This document shows, piece by piece, positions 24,877 through 33,953 of a stretch of DNA of 64,000 bases. Every line of letters starts with the position of its first letter. The first letter of the stretch is position 1. Below the pieces are notes generated by a model, which was not told the DNA's origin, searched no databases, and was given only the letters and a program-made list of their open reading frames with translations. The position numbers and the translations under genes were made by a program. Origin of the DNA: Paenibacillus piri (GTDB taxonomy: Bacteria; Bacillota; Bacilli; Paenibacillales; NBRC-103111); assembly GCF_004354045.1 (NCBI RefSeq), contig NZ_SMRT01000002.1, positions 186,001-250,000 of the forward strand, read 5' to 3'.

Positions 24877-25094
24877 TGGTATAATAAGTCTTATCAGAGG
24901 CGATATCCGCAAGGAATCGCACTCGAAAGATGCAGCTTTCAATCTGATTTACATTCATTTTCCCGAAAAATTGAATACGTTTCAAGCAAGTATGTCGGAT
25001 TCTGCTCTGAGCCTTATGGACCGAGACAGAAGGATCATATGATGAATTTAACATGTGAACCTTTTCGCTCCTAGGGGCAAAAGGTTTTTTTTGT
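24877..25094 (+). ncRNA. Candidate leader or small RNA between birA and panB
   Basis: An extended -10 promoter (TGGTATAAT, box at 24880-24885, no good -35) is followed by about 165 nt without a credible ORF and then a strong terminator: AACCTTTT (25058-25065) / AAAAGGTT (25079-25086) with a T8 tail. Internal pairings include GAAAG-ATGCAG-CTTTC. It does not match a T-box, SAM, FMN or other leader I know. It may be a panB attenuator or a free small RNA. Confidence 0.45.
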
Positions 25095-25150
25095 TCATAC
25101 TAAGCATATCCGACCAGGCATAAAAGTCGACGAAAGGCTGGTGCAATGCA

Positions 25151-26008
25151 ATGGAACAGCGAAAAGCGGCTACGACCGCCAAATTAAAAAGAATGAAAGA
25201 AACCGGCAATCCGATTTCAATCATAACCGCTTACGATTATCCGTCGGCATTATTGGCGGAGGAAGCGGGAGTCGATGCCATATTGGTGGGCGACTCGCTC
25301 GGAAATGTTGTCCTTGGTTATGAATCGACCATCCCGGTAACGCTTGACGATATGATCTACCATACCCGCTCGGTGGTGAGAGCGGCGCAGCATACATTCA
25401 TTATTACAGATTTGCCGTTCATGACTTACCACGGCAGCCTCGACCAGACGCTCCGCAACGCCGCGAGAATTATGCAGGAAGGCTTGGCGAAAGCGATCAA
25501 GATGGAGGGCGGCCGCGAAATTTGCGATGCTGTAGCCGCTTGTACTCAAGCGGGTATTCCCGTCATGGCCCACATCGGACTTACTCCGCAATCGATTCAC
25601 CAGATCGGCGGCTATAAAATTCAAGGCAAAAACTCGGCGCAAGCGCAGCGGCTGCTTGAAGACGCCAAAGCGTTGGAGCAGGCCGGGGCATTTGCCGTCG
25701 TGCTGGAGCTTGTTACCGAGCAGCTTGCCGCGCATATTACAGAGCAGCTATCGATTCCGACGATCGGCATCGGCGCAGGACCGCGCTGCGACGGTCAGGT
25801 GCTCGTCTTTCACGATGCGGTCGGCTACGGTTCCGATACGGCGCCCAAGAAGTTCGTTAAAACGTACGCGGAAGCGGGCAATATGATCCGCAACGGTCTG
25901 ACGCAGTACGTCCAGGAAGTAAAAAACCGTACATTTCCGACACAGGACCATGCCTTTCGCATGGAGGACGAGGTTGCCGGTTTTTTATACGGCAGCGCCA
26001 AGAAATAG
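25151..26008 (+). CDS. panB: 3-methyl-2-oxobutanoate hydroxymethyltransferase
   Basis: 285 residues, TIM barrel. It transfers a hydroxymethyl group from methylene-THF to ketoisovalerate, giving ketopantoate, the first step to pantothenate and CoA. Conserved blocks are ITAYDYPSALLAEEAG, ILVGDSLGNVVLGYEST (metal-binding aspartate), VMAHIGLTPQS, LELVTEQLA and IGIGAGPRCDGQVLVFHDAVG. The ribosome site (AAAGG-type) is weak. panC starts 12 nt after the stop. folD in this window supplies one-carbon folates used by this reaction. Confidence 0.96.
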   Translation: MEQRKAATTAKLKRMKETGNPISIITAYDYPSALLAEEAGVDAILVGDSLGNVVLGYESTIPVTLDDMIYHTRSVVRAAQHTFIITDLPFMTYHGSLDQTLRNAARIMQEGLAKAIKMEGGREICDAVAACTQAGIPVMAHIGLTPQSIHQIGGYKIQGKNSAQAQRLLEDAKALEQAGAFAVVLELVTEQLAAHITEQLSIPTIGIGAGPRCDGQVLVFHDAVGYGSDTAPKKFVKTYAEAGNMIRNGLTQYVQEVKNRTFPTQDHAFRMEDEVAGFLYGSAKK

Positions 26009-26020
26009 GAGGGGTTATCC

Positions 26021-26884
26021 ATGCGTACGATTCGTCACATTCAGGAGCTGCGGGAAGCGGTTCGACAAGCCAGGAGGGAGAATCCCGGGCTGCGCGTCGG
26101 ATTTGTCCCGACGATGGGATATCTCCACGACGGGCATGCCAGCCTTATGGAGTCGGCGCGCGAGCAGTGCGGGTTCGTCATATTGAGCATATTTGTCAAC
26201 CCGCTGCAGTTTGGGCCCAATGAAGATTTTTCCCGCTATCCGCGCAACGAGGAGCGCGATTTGGCCGTGGCGGCTGCAGCCGGCGTCGATATCGTATTTA
26301 TGCCTTCCGTTGAAGAAATGTATCCGCAGCCGACGAAAACGATCGTCTCGGTATCTCAGATGACGGAAAAACTGTGCGGAGCATCGCGGCCCGGTCATTT
26401 TGACGGAGTGGCTACGGTCGTATCCAAGCTGTTTCAGATCGTTCAGCCCGATGCGGCTTACTTCGGTTTGAAGGACGCCCAGCAAATTGCCGTTATCGAG
26501 CAGCTGGTGCATGACTTGAATATGCCGGTCGAGATCGTGCCCTGCCCGATCATAAGGGAAGCGGACGGTTTGGCGATGAGCTCCCGCAACGTATATTTGC
26601 AGCCGGAGGAGAGAGAGCAGGCACTAGTGCTGTCTCAGTCGTTAAACTACGCCGGGCAGCGCATCCGGGATCAGCGCGGCGGCCTGGACGCCGAAGCCGT
26701 CACAGCCTCCGTCCGAAAGCTTATTGAGGAGAAGCCGTTGGCCGTCATCGATTACGTCGAGCTGTTATCCTATCCTTCTTTGGAAGCCGTTAACCGGATT
26801 CACAGCGGCGATCGGATTATTATAGCCCTGGCGATCAAATTCGGAAAAACGAGACTCATCGATAATATGATCCTGACCTTGTAA
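26021..26884 (+). CDS. panC: Pantothenate synthetase
   Basis: 287 residues. It ligates pantoate and beta-alanine with ATP through a pantoyl adenylate. Motifs are GFVPTMGYLHDGHASLM (the HxGH-type ATP motif), FVNPLQFGPNEDFSRYPR, RPGHFDGVATVV, FGLKDAQQIAVI and the mobile-loop MSSRNVYL. AGGAGGGG precedes ATG 26021. It lies between panB and panD in the standard order, with 89 nt before panD. Confidence 0.97.
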   Translation: MRTIRHIQELREAVRQARRENPGLRVGFVPTMGYLHDGHASLMESAREQCGFVILSIFVNPLQFGPNEDFSRYPRNEERDLAVAAAAGVDIVFMPSVEEMYPQPTKTIVSVSQMTEKLCGASRPGHFDGVATVVSKLFQIVQPDAAYFGLKDAQQIAVIEQLVHDLNMPVEIVPCPIIREADGLAMSSRNVYLQPEEREQALVLSQSLNYAGQRIRDQRGGLDAEAVTASVRKLIEEKPLAVIDYVELLSYPSLEAVNRIHSGDRIIIALAIKFGKTRLIDNMILTL

Positions 26885-26973
26885 TTTGAGCTTCATTTTC
26901 ATAAGAGCAAGCAGGCTGACGCTGCGCGACCGTCGGAACGTCGCCCAAGCATAACGATTAGGAGGTCTTTTAT

Positions 26974-27357
26974 ATGTTCAGAACGATGCTGAAATCCAAA
27001 ATACACCGTGCCACCGTAACGGAAGCCAACCTCAATTATGTCGGAAGCATTACGATTGATGAGGATTTGCTCGATCTCGTCGATATGCTGCCGAATGAAA
27101 AAGTGCAAATTGTGAACAACAACAACGGTGCGCGTTTCGAAACTTATATTATTCCGGGTCCTCGCGGTTCCGGCGTGATCTGTCTGAACGGCGCCGCGGC
27201 CCGGCTCGTTCATATCGGCGATACGGTTATTATTTTATCTTATATGATGATGTCCGACGCGGAAGCAAGAGAGCATCAACCGCAGATCGCCATTATGGGC
27301 GAAAACAATAAAGTGATCGGCGTGCTGAAAGAAGAAATTCATTCCACCGTGCTGTAA
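26974..27357 (+). CDS. panD: Aspartate 1-decarboxylase proenzyme
   Basis: 127 residues. It makes beta-alanine from aspartate for PanC. The self-cleavage site is G24-S25 in YVGSIT; Ser25 becomes the pyruvoyl group. Other residues typical of the family are K9 near the N-terminus, [10 protein letters not shown] and [26 protein letters not shown] precedes ATG 26974. Confidence 0.96.
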   Translation: MFRTMLKSKIHRATVTEANLNYVGSITIDEDLLDLVDMLPNEKVQIVNNNNGARFETYIIPGPRGSGVICLNGAAARLVHIGDTVIILSYMMMSDAEAREHQPQIAIMGENNKVIGVLKEEIHSTVL

Positions 27358-27421
27358 CGAATGAAAACGGCGTTTGCAACAAAAAATGAATGTAAGCTCA
27401 AGGTTAAGGTGGGATGCAATC

Positions 27422-28057
27422 ATGATGTTCAAACAGCTATTTGCCTCCATGAATGAACTGCTTAACGAAGTGAATGACCAATATGCTACCGCGTCCGTCG
27501 CCCAAAAAAAGGAGCTTCAGCATAAAATCCACACGTTGAAGGCGATGAGCGATACTTATATTGAAGAATGGTTGTTGTTTGAGGAAAAGCTTGCCGCTTT
27601 TTTTCAGCTCCACCATCCGGCACAGGCCGGCGATTTAATGGACCCCGAATTGCAAGGGAAACGGACGGCTGCATTTGTAAAAGGCCAAGGATATTACAAG
27701 CTGCTCATGTTTAATGAGTCGATCCGCGAATTCGCGGCCATTGTCGAGAAGCAGCCGGATTTCAATTTGGCTCGTATTTATTTGGCGATGAGCCACCTGC
27801 AAATCGGGGAAACGGCGGAAAGCTACAGTCAATTTCAGTTTGTATCCCAGATTACCGATAACAACCGGCTGAAAGCTATAGCGTACAGCGCAATGGGCTG
27901 CATTCAAATCCAATACCGGAACATGGACAGAGCTTTTGAATATTTTTCCTTGGCGTATTATTCGGACCCAACCAGCATCGAACCGTTAGTCGATTTGGGA
28001 CTATGCGCGGAGCTGAAAGGCAAGCTGTACTTCCTCCACGACCCGGCCAGGCATTAG
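27422..28057 (+). CDS. TPR-like protein of unknown function
   Basis: 211 or so residues from ATG 27422, 8 nt after AAGGTGGGA; an upstream TTG lacks a ribosome site. The N-terminal 70 residues are a charged helix rich in Gln and Lys (possible coiled coil). Residues about 95-190 contain TPR-like helices: YYKLLMFNESIREFAAIVEKQ, LARIYLAMSHLQIGETAESYSQF and AFEYFSLAYYSDPTS. No signal peptide. It takes the place between panD and dinG. Role unknown. Confidence 0.8.
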   Translation: MMFKQLFASMNELLNEVNDQYATASVAQKKELQHKIHTLKAMSDTYIEEWLLFEEKLAAFFQLHHPAQAGDLMDPELQGKRTAAFVKGQGYYKLLMFNESIREFAAIVEKQPDFNLARIYLAMSHLQIGETAESYSQFQFVSQITDNNRLKAIAYSAMGCIQIQYRNMDRAFEYFSLAYYSDPTSIEPLVDLGLCAELKGKLYFLHDPARH

Positions 28058-28200
28058 CTGCCAATTCACTGACCATATCGGAATAAAGTTTTACTTTTCC
28101 CTTTTCCCGTCCGTATGGTATGCTAGAATAAGTGTAAGTATTGCTGACGCGCGTGCGCGGGCACTTGCAGAGTGGGTATGAAGGGATTGACATAAGAGTA

Positions 28201-31056
28201 ATGAAATTCGCGGTTTTGGATTTTGAAACGACCGGGAGCCAGTCTACGGACCGCATTATTCAGGTTGGCCTCGTCATCATACAAGATGATTACATCATTG
28301 ACAGGTATACCACCCTAGTGAATCCCGGGACAGGTATACCTTCTTCTATAACGGCTTTGACAGGGATCGACGATGAGATGGTCGCCGACGCTCCCGGCCT
28401 GGACACTGCGATGAGCATGATGGTTCCGCTTTTGCAGGATTGCGTGCTGGTCGGGCATAACGCCGCTTTTGATTTGTCGTTTTTGCAGCGCGCCCTGGAT
28501 GAGGAAGGCTATTTTCCTTTTGACGGAAAAGTGCTGGATACGATGGATGCGCTGAGAGTGCTGTACCCGTCGCTTTCAAGCCTGCAGCTCAATATGGTCT
28601 GCCAGGCATTAGGCGTCGAGCACGAACGTCCCCATCAAGCCGACAGCGATGCGGAAGCGACCGCACTCATCTGGATGAAGTGCCTGCAAAGGTTTCAGGC
28701 GCTTCCATTATTGACGCTGCAGCGGCTGTCGATGATTTTTGACGAAGTGACGAGCGATTTCGGTTGGTTCATACATGAGATGAAAGCGTATAAGGAGACG
28801 TTTACGAGCCTGGATGCCGACACGGGCCGGTATTTCCGGCAGTTCGCAATCAATGTGGACGATTGGGGAGAAGAGGATCCGGTTCGCGAGGATGAGGACG
28901 TCAAGACGCTGCCCGATGCTTTTCCCGCCTTTTACGACGAGCTGAAGCTGGCGCTGCAGCAGCGTTTCGAGGCATATGAGGATCGCGAGGCCCAGGTCCG
29001 TATGCTGGAGGAGGTGGAGTCTGCCTTCAAGCAGGGACAGCATCTGATGATCGAAGCCGGAACAGGCACCGGCAAATCGCTAGGCTATTTGATTCCGTCG
29101 CTTTATTACGGGCTGAAGCAGGATAAAAAGGTTATTATAAGCACGCATACGATCAATCTGCAGGAACAGATCCGGGAACGGGACATCCCGCTGCTGAACG
29201 ACCTGTTTCCGGTGGGCTTCCGCGCCTCCGTGCTGAAAGGACGAAGCCATTACTTGTGCTTGCGCAAATTCGAGCAGAAGATGAGCCTGCAGGATTTCGA
29301 AAACGGCAAGGACGATAGACTTTCGGCAGGGCAATTGCTCGTCTGGCTTGGCGAAACGAAGCATGGGGACGACGAGGAGCTGCATTTCGGCAATAGGGGG
29401 GCGCAATTTTGGCACTCGGTGGCGAGCGATACGGATTCCTGCCTGAACCGGGCTTGTCCCTGGTTTAAAAAATGCTTCTATCACCGCGCCCGTCATGAAG
29501 CGAACATTGCAGATGTTATCATTACGAATCACTCGTTATTATTTACCGATATGAAAGCCGAAAATCGGCTGTTGCCCGGCTATAAGAATCTGGTTATTGA
29601 TGAAGCGCATCATTTCGAGGAAGTGGCAAGCAAGCATCTGGGAACCGAGCTGTATTACGGCGCTCTGATTGGAACGTTATGGTTGTTGTTCAAGGACAGC
29701 CGCAGCGGCCAGCTCTCCTTGCTGCGCTTAAAGCTGCAAAAGCATGAACAAGAGCAGGAGCAAGTGCAGGAATGGTGCCGGACGATAGACATCGTAACGC
29801 CAAAGCTTGTGCAAATCAAGGAAGAATGGGACGAGCTGTCCGAGCTTCTGTATCAATTGGTTCTTTCACGGTCGGAGCCGTCGCAATCGGAGACAGGCCA
29901 GATGCTGTACCGGGTGAAAAAAGACGAGACGCCAGTCGGTTGGGACAAGCTGCTCGTGCTCGAAGATAATTTGTTCATCTGCATGAACGAAGTATTGAAG
30001 CAGCTGGAGAAGCTGTTCGGCGAGCTGAAGGACAGGCAGGACGAGCTCGATATTCAGAGCCTGCTGACGGATTTGAACGGAACGCTGAAGGAGATGTATC
30101 GGCATCGCGACAATTTGCACTTTTTCATGACCATGCCTGACGATAATTACGTGTACTGGATCGAAGCAGGCTTCGGTAAAAGCAAGTCGCTCCAGCTCGT
30201 CAGCGTTCCGATTGACGTCAGCCCGATGCTGCAGCAGTTTTTTTTCAGCGTCAAGGATAGCGTCATCATGACATCGGCTACGCTGTCCGTCGGCAAATCG
30301 TTCGATTATACATGCGAGCAGCTCGGACTTGAAACTCAGGAGGACGACGCCAAGCTGAAGACGGTTCAGCTGCCTTCGCCGTTCAATTACCGGCAGCAGG
30401 CGCTGGTCGTCATTCCGAGAGATTTCCCGAGCATTCGCGGCAATTCGGGCGAGAAGCAGTTTTTGGACCATCTGGTCCAGTCATTGGCCGAGGTCGCCCT
30501 TGAGATGAAGGGGAGGATGCTCGTATTGTTCACCTCCAACCGGATGCTGAAGCTTGCCCACACTGCATTGAAGGATAAGCTGAGTCCTTTCGGCATTCAA
30601 GTTCTCGGTCAAGGCGTGGACAGCAGCAACCGCAGCAAGCTGACCCGGCTGTTTCAGAGCAGTCCGGCAAGCATATTGCTTGGAACGAGCAGCTTTTGGG
30701 AAGGGGTTGACATCCCCGGAGAAGCGTTAAGCTGTCTCGCGATTGTCCGGCTTCCTTTTCAGCCGCCTAACCATCCGCTTGTCGAGGCCAAGACGGAAAA
30801 TTTGAAAAAGCTGGGGCACAATCCGTTTATAAAGCTTTCGGTGCCTCAGGCGGTCATTCGATTCAAGCAGGGCTTTGGCCGTCTCGTCAGAACTGCGAAC
30901 GATAAGGGGATCGTGATCATTTACGATACGAGGGTGATCGATACGACGTACGGTAAATATTTTTTGTATTCGCTGCCGGGCCCCAAAATCGAGCATATGC
31001 CGACAAGTCAACTGGTACCGAGAATTAAGCAGTGGATGGGAGAAAGCGGAGTATGA
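28201..31056 (+). CDS. dinG: DinG-family helicase with N-terminal DEDD exonuclease domain
   Basis: 951 residues. Residues 1-170 are a DnaQ-like 3'-5' exonuclease (AVLDFETTGS, GHNAAFDLSFL, HQADSDAEAT). The helicase part has Walker A GTGTGKS (about 287-293), DEAHH at 467-471 and late motifs SFWEGVDIPGE and QGFGRLVR. Four cysteines, C353, C414, C419 and C425, have C-x60-C-x4-C-x5-C spacing as in the iron-sulfur cluster of E. coli DinG and XPD. ATG 28201 gives the canonical N-terminus, though its ribosome site is poor. Overlaps rex by 4 nt. Confidence 0.93.
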   Translation: MKFAVLDFETTGSQSTDRIIQVGLVIIQDDYIIDRYTTLVNPGTGIPSSITALTGIDDEMVADAPGLDTAMSMMVPLLQDCVLVGHNAAFDLSFLQRALDEEGYFPFDGKVLDTMDALRVLYPSLSSLQLNMVCQALGVEHERPHQADSDAEATALIWMKCLQRFQALPLLTLQRLSMIFDEVTSDFGWFIHEMKAYKETFTSLDADTGRYFRQFAINVDDWGEEDPVREDEDVKTLPDAFPAFYDELKLALQQRFEAYEDREAQVRMLEEVESAFKQGQHLMIEAGTGTGKSLGYLIPSLYYGLKQDKKVIISTHTINLQEQIRERDIPLLNDLFPVGFRASVLKGRSHYLCLRKFEQKMSLQDFENGKDDRLSAGQLLVWLGETKHGDDEELHFGNRGAQFWHSVASDTDSCLNRACPWFKKCFYHRARHEANIADVIITNHSLLFTDMKAENRLLPGYKNLVIDEAHHFEEVASKHLGTELYYGALIGTLWLLFKDSRSGQLSLLRLKLQKHEQEQEQVQEWCRTIDIVTPKLVQIKEEWDELSELLYQLVLSRSEPSQSETGQMLYRVKKDETPVGWDKLLVLEDNLFICMNEVLKQLEKLFGELKDRQDELDIQSLLTDLNGTLKEMYRHRDNLHFFMTMPDDNYVYWIEAGFGKSKSLQLVSVPIDVSPMLQQFFFSVKDSVIMTSATLSVGKSFDYTCEQLGLETQEDDAKLKTVQLPSPFNYRQQALVVIPRDFPSIRGNSGEKQFLDHLVQSLAEVALEMKGRMLVLFTSNRMLKLAHTALKDKLSPFGIQVLGQGVDSSNRSKLTRLFQSSPASILLGTSSFWEGVDIPGEALSCLAIVRLPFQPPNHPLVEAKTENLKKLGHNPFIKLSVPQAVIRFKQGFGRLVRTANDKGIVIIYDTRVIDTTYGKYFLYSLPGPKIEHMPTSQLVPRIKQWMGESGV

Positions 31057-31673
31057 AAACAGTAAAAATATCGGAAGCAGTCGTCCGGAGACTGCCGATT
31101 TATCTGCGCTTCCTTAACGAGCTGAGCAAAAAGAACGTATATACGGTATCCTCTCAGGATCTTGGCGTGAAACTGGACTTGAATCCGGCGCAAATCCGTA
31201 AGGATCTCGCATATTTCGGAGAATTCGGCAAGAAGGGAATCGGCTATGACGTCGATTACTTGATCGAGAAAATAAGGCAAATTTTAAAAATCGATAAGGT
31301 GATACCCGTCGCTTTGGTCGGTGCGGGCAACTTAGGCCGCGCGCTTTGCAATTATAATGCATACCTGAAAGATAACATGAAAATTGTCGCCGTGTTCGAT
31401 GAGCTGGAATCGAAGGTCGGCGAATCGATCAACAATTTGAAAGTAAAGCCGATGCGCGAGCTCAAAACGACGATTCAGGAACTGAACGTGCGGATCGGGA
31501 TCATCACGGTACCCGCGACGGAAGCGCAAAATGTCGCAAATCAATTTGTGGAAGGCGGCGTCGAGGCCATTTTGAACTTTGCGCCGATTATTATCAAGGT
31601 GCCGAATGAGATTCGCGTGCATCACGCGGATTTTACGGCGGAGCTGCAAAGCCTTGCCTATTATTTGGATTAG
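31053..31673 (+). CDS. rex: Redox-sensing transcriptional repressor Rex
   Basis: 206 residues from ATG 31053, overlapping dinG as ATGA. The N-terminal winged helix (AVVRRLPIYLRFLNELSKKN, SSQDLGVKLDLNPAQIRKDL) binds DNA. The Rossmann domain begins VALVGAGNLGRALCNY and senses the NADH/NAD+ ratio. FGEFGKKGIGYDV and the C-terminal swapped helix ADFTAELQSLAYYLD are standard. Rex represses fermentative and respiratory genes at low NADH. No clear Rex operator was found in this window, including at qcrA. Confidence 0.96.
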   Translation: MKTVKISEAVVRRLPIYLRFLNELSKKNVYTVSSQDLGVKLDLNPAQIRKDLAYFGEFGKKGIGYDVDYLIEKIRQILKIDKVIPVALVGAGNLGRALCNYNAYLKDNMKIVAVFDELESKVGESINNLKVKPMRELKTTIQELNVRIGIITVPATEAQNVANQFVEGGVEAILNFAPIIIKVPNEIRVHHADFTAELQSLAYYLD

Positions 31674-31848
31674 GCGTACGTTCCGCTTTTGTGTAACGTT
31701 ATAAACAGCTGCAAGCGCGGCCGGAAAACAATCCCCTTCAGGAGACGCGGTGACAAACCGAACGTCGGCCGGGAGGGTTTTTTGGTTCGGAGACTCATTT
31801 TTTCTCCCGTGAAAGAATCGCATGAAAAAAGGGCAAATTAAAAACACC

Positions 31849-31863
31849 CATTCAATATGAATG
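31849..31863 (-). terminator. Weak terminator candidate after pit
   Basis: Read on the minus strand, CATTCA-TAT-TTGAATG-type pairing is followed by GGTGTTTTTA. It is a short stem, 50 nt beyond the pit stop. A longer GC-rich region near 31715-31785 with GGGAGGGTTTTTT could serve rex on the plus strand but lacks a clean stem. Confidence 0.35.
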
Positions 31864-31912
31864 AGCGCTCTCTATTGAAATAATTCGTTTAATTGCATCT
31901 TTATGTACGGTT

Positions 31913-32914
31913 CTAAATGAAAAATAAATAGATGATTTTGTACAAAATAAACGCGAGCAGCATACTGATCGGAATCGTAATGATCCAGGTCATGACCATC
32001 TTCGTCACGGTTGCCCATTTCACATCGTAGAATCTCATGACGGCTCCGGTACCGATAATCGAGGATGAAATAACGTGAGTCGTCGACAGCGGCATCCCCA
32101 TATGAGTGGATATCTGGATAACGAGCGAAGAGTTCAAATCCGAAGCAAAGCCGTTGATTGGCTCGATTTTAATCAGCTTCTTGCTCATCGTTTTAATGAT
32201 CCGCATACCGCCGATCGACGTTCCGAGCCCCATTGCGGTTGCCGCACAAATTTTAACCCATAACGGGACGTTCATGTCGCTTTGATAGCCTAAGGTTACA
32301 AGTCCGAACACGATAATGCCCATCGCTTTTTGCGCGTCATTGCCGCCGTGCGAGAAGGACAGCAATCCGGCCGATAAAATCTGGAAAAACCGAAACGTGC
32401 GATTCAGCTTGGAGCGCGAGTGATTGCCGCTGGCCAGAATCAGCCTGCGAATGAACCACATAATGATAAAACCGGTGGCGAAAGCGATAATGGGCGACAG
32501 CACCAGAATCAAAATAATTTCTCCGAAGCCGCTCCAATTAAGTGAGCTTGTGCCTGCGCCGGCAATGACGCCGCCGGCCAACGAACCGATCAAAGTATGC
32601 GATGAGGACGAAGGAATACCGAAATACCAGGTGATCAGGTTCCACAAAATGGCCGAAATCAAGGTTGCTATAATGATAGGAACTCCATTATCAATAGTAG
32701 CCGGATTGGCGACTTTGCCGCCGACCGTTTTCGCGACTTCCGATGAGTATAAGGCACCGACGAAATTCAAGACAGCGGCGTAAAAAACGGCAAATCTTGG
32801 CGTCAGCGCCCGAGTCGAGATCGAGGTGGCAATGGCGTTGGCCGTATCGTGAAAGCCGTTAATAAAATCAAACAGCAGCGCCAATCCGACAATGATGAAC
32901 AATATCGTTAACAT
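31913..32914 (-). CDS. pit: Low-affinity inorganic phosphate transporter (PiT family)
   Basis: 333 residues, about ten membrane helices. Both PiT signature halves are present: DFINGFHDTANAIAT near the N-terminus and LSFSHGGNDAQKAMG in the middle, each with the conserved ND/HD pair used for metal-phosphate binding. Also GIPSSSSHTLIGSLAGG and MPLSTTHVISSSIIG repeats. It imports metal-phosphate by proton symport. TAGGAGG precedes the ATG. It follows the DUF47 gene in one operon, with 144 nt between them holding two hairpin repeats. Confidence 0.95.
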   Translation of the reverse strand: MLTILFIIVGLALLFDFINGFHDTANAIATSISTRALTPRFAVFYAAVLNFVGALYSSEVAKTVGGKVANPATIDNGVPIIIATLISAILWNLITWYFGIPSSSSHTLIGSLAGGVIAGAGTSSLNWSGFGEIILILVLSPIIAFATGFIIMWFIRRLILASGNHSRSKLNRTFRFFQILSAGLLSFSHGGNDAQKAMGIIVFGLVTLGYQSDMNVPLWVKICAATAMGLGTSIGGMRIIKTMSKKLIKIEPINGFASDLNSSLVIQISTHMGMPLSTTHVISSSIIGTGAVMRFYDVKWATVTKMVMTWIITIPISMLLAFILYKIIYLFFI

Positions 32915-32923
32915 AAATTCCTC

Positions 32924-33007
32924 CTAAGGGCTTTCCGCATGGAAAGCCTACATCGAAAGCGTCGGCTAAGGGCTTTCCGTATGGAAAGCCTACATCGAAA
33001 GCGTCGG
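32924..33007 (-). repeat. Two tandem 42-bp hairpin repeats between the DUF47 gene and pit
   Basis: Copies 32924-32965 and 32966-33007 differ at one base (GCAT versus GTAT in the loop). Each contains GGCTTTCC-loop-GGAAAGCC, an 8-bp perfect stem, followed by CTACATCGAAAGCGTCGG. In the DUF47-pit mRNA they form tandem hairpins just before the pit ribosome site, whose AGGAGG abuts copy 1. Confidence 0.85.
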
Positions 33008-33058
33008 CTTAGAGCTTCGCTTGGCGAGGGCGGCTTCGCAAGCAACGGCCTGACCGCC

Positions 33059-33679
33059 TTACGAATAACGCAGTACAACGCTTTCTAATATATTAGCTAC
33101 ATCCTCGCAGGCATCGGTCGTTTCTTCCAAACGCTCGTACAGCTCCTTCAATTTGAAATCATGGTACGGATCTTTCGGATGAAGAAAAATTTCGCGGATT
33201 CCTTCGCGCATCAACCGGTCTGCTTCATTTTCAAGGCTGTTGATTTGCACGGTATGCTCCGTGATCTGCATATATTTTTTTTTGGAGAGCAGCTTGAACG
33301 CATCAAGAATATGCTGGCAGCTGGCAACGATCACGGCGGAAAATTCCTTCATATAATTATCGCTTATGGTAATATTCAAATAATCGAAACGCGCGATCGT
33401 CGCTTCGATTCCATCCATCACGTCGTCCACCTTGGAGGCAAGCTCCATAATATCTTCACGATCCAACGGCGTTATAAATACTTTATTAAGCCCTTTGAAA
33501 ATTTGATGCGTGATTTGATCCCCTTTATGCTCCAAATCCTTCAGCTGCGGGTAAAAGGTTGCGGGCGGTTGATCGCCCATGACGGCATTCCGAAACATTT
33601 GCGCGGCGTGCAGCGTGTTTTCCGACGCTTTGATCAGCAGCAGCAAAAAGTCCGTATCGTTTTTTTTGGCAAACAGCAT
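33059..33679 (-). CDS. DUF47 (PhoU-like) protein
   Basis: 206 residues, all helical, with the PhoU-like pattern DLEHKGDQITHQIFKGLNKVFITPLDREDI and a second half ENEADRLMREGIREIFLH. Such proteins are encoded next to pit genes in many bacteria and are thought to control the transporter through metal-bound interactions. AAGGAGG is 7 nt before the ATG. It is the first gene of a two-gene operon with pit. Confidence 0.93.
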   Translation of the reverse strand: MLFAKKNDTDFLLLLIKASENTLHAAQMFRNAVMGDQPPATFYPQLKDLEHKGDQITHQIFKGLNKVFITPLDREDIMELASKVDDVMDGIEATIARFDYLNITISDNYMKEFSAVIVASCQHILDAFKLLSKKKYMQITEHTVQINSLENEADRLMREGIREIFLHPKDPYHDFKLKELYERLEETTDACEDVANILESVVLRYS

Positions 33680-33953
33680 GAAGCAGCCTCCTTGAATGGT
33701 TTAACAAAATTTTAATAAATAAAGGTAGTCTATGTAGAAAATTGACGAGAAATTTAACACAAAGTTAAAAATAACATAACAGACGGATGGTTTGCAATCA
33801 TAGTTTATCCAAAACAAAATATGTTCATGAAAGTGTAAATATGTAAAGGTACCGGCCCCTCGTTCCACCAAATTACTTGATTTTCAACATGCGAAGATGT
33901 ACAGTGGAATTTGATTGCATTGTTTTCAGAGTCGGGAAAGGAATGGGGACGGA
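33680..33953. other. Divergent region between the DUF47-pit operon and mtaD
   Basis: AT-rich. TTAACA-N5-TTAAAA-N5-ATAACA at 33754-33781 recalls PhoP half-sites at 11-bp spacing, but it runs on the strand opposite to the phosphate operon. No clear sigma-A promoter was found for either gene. Confidence 0.35.

Noticed and set aside
33754..33781. Possible Pho box (TTAACA-type hexamers at 11-bp spacing) near the phosphate-transport operon
   Set aside because: Only three imperfect hexamers, oriented away from the DUF47-pit operon, and no -10 element at the right distance; AT-rich DNA gives such matches easily.
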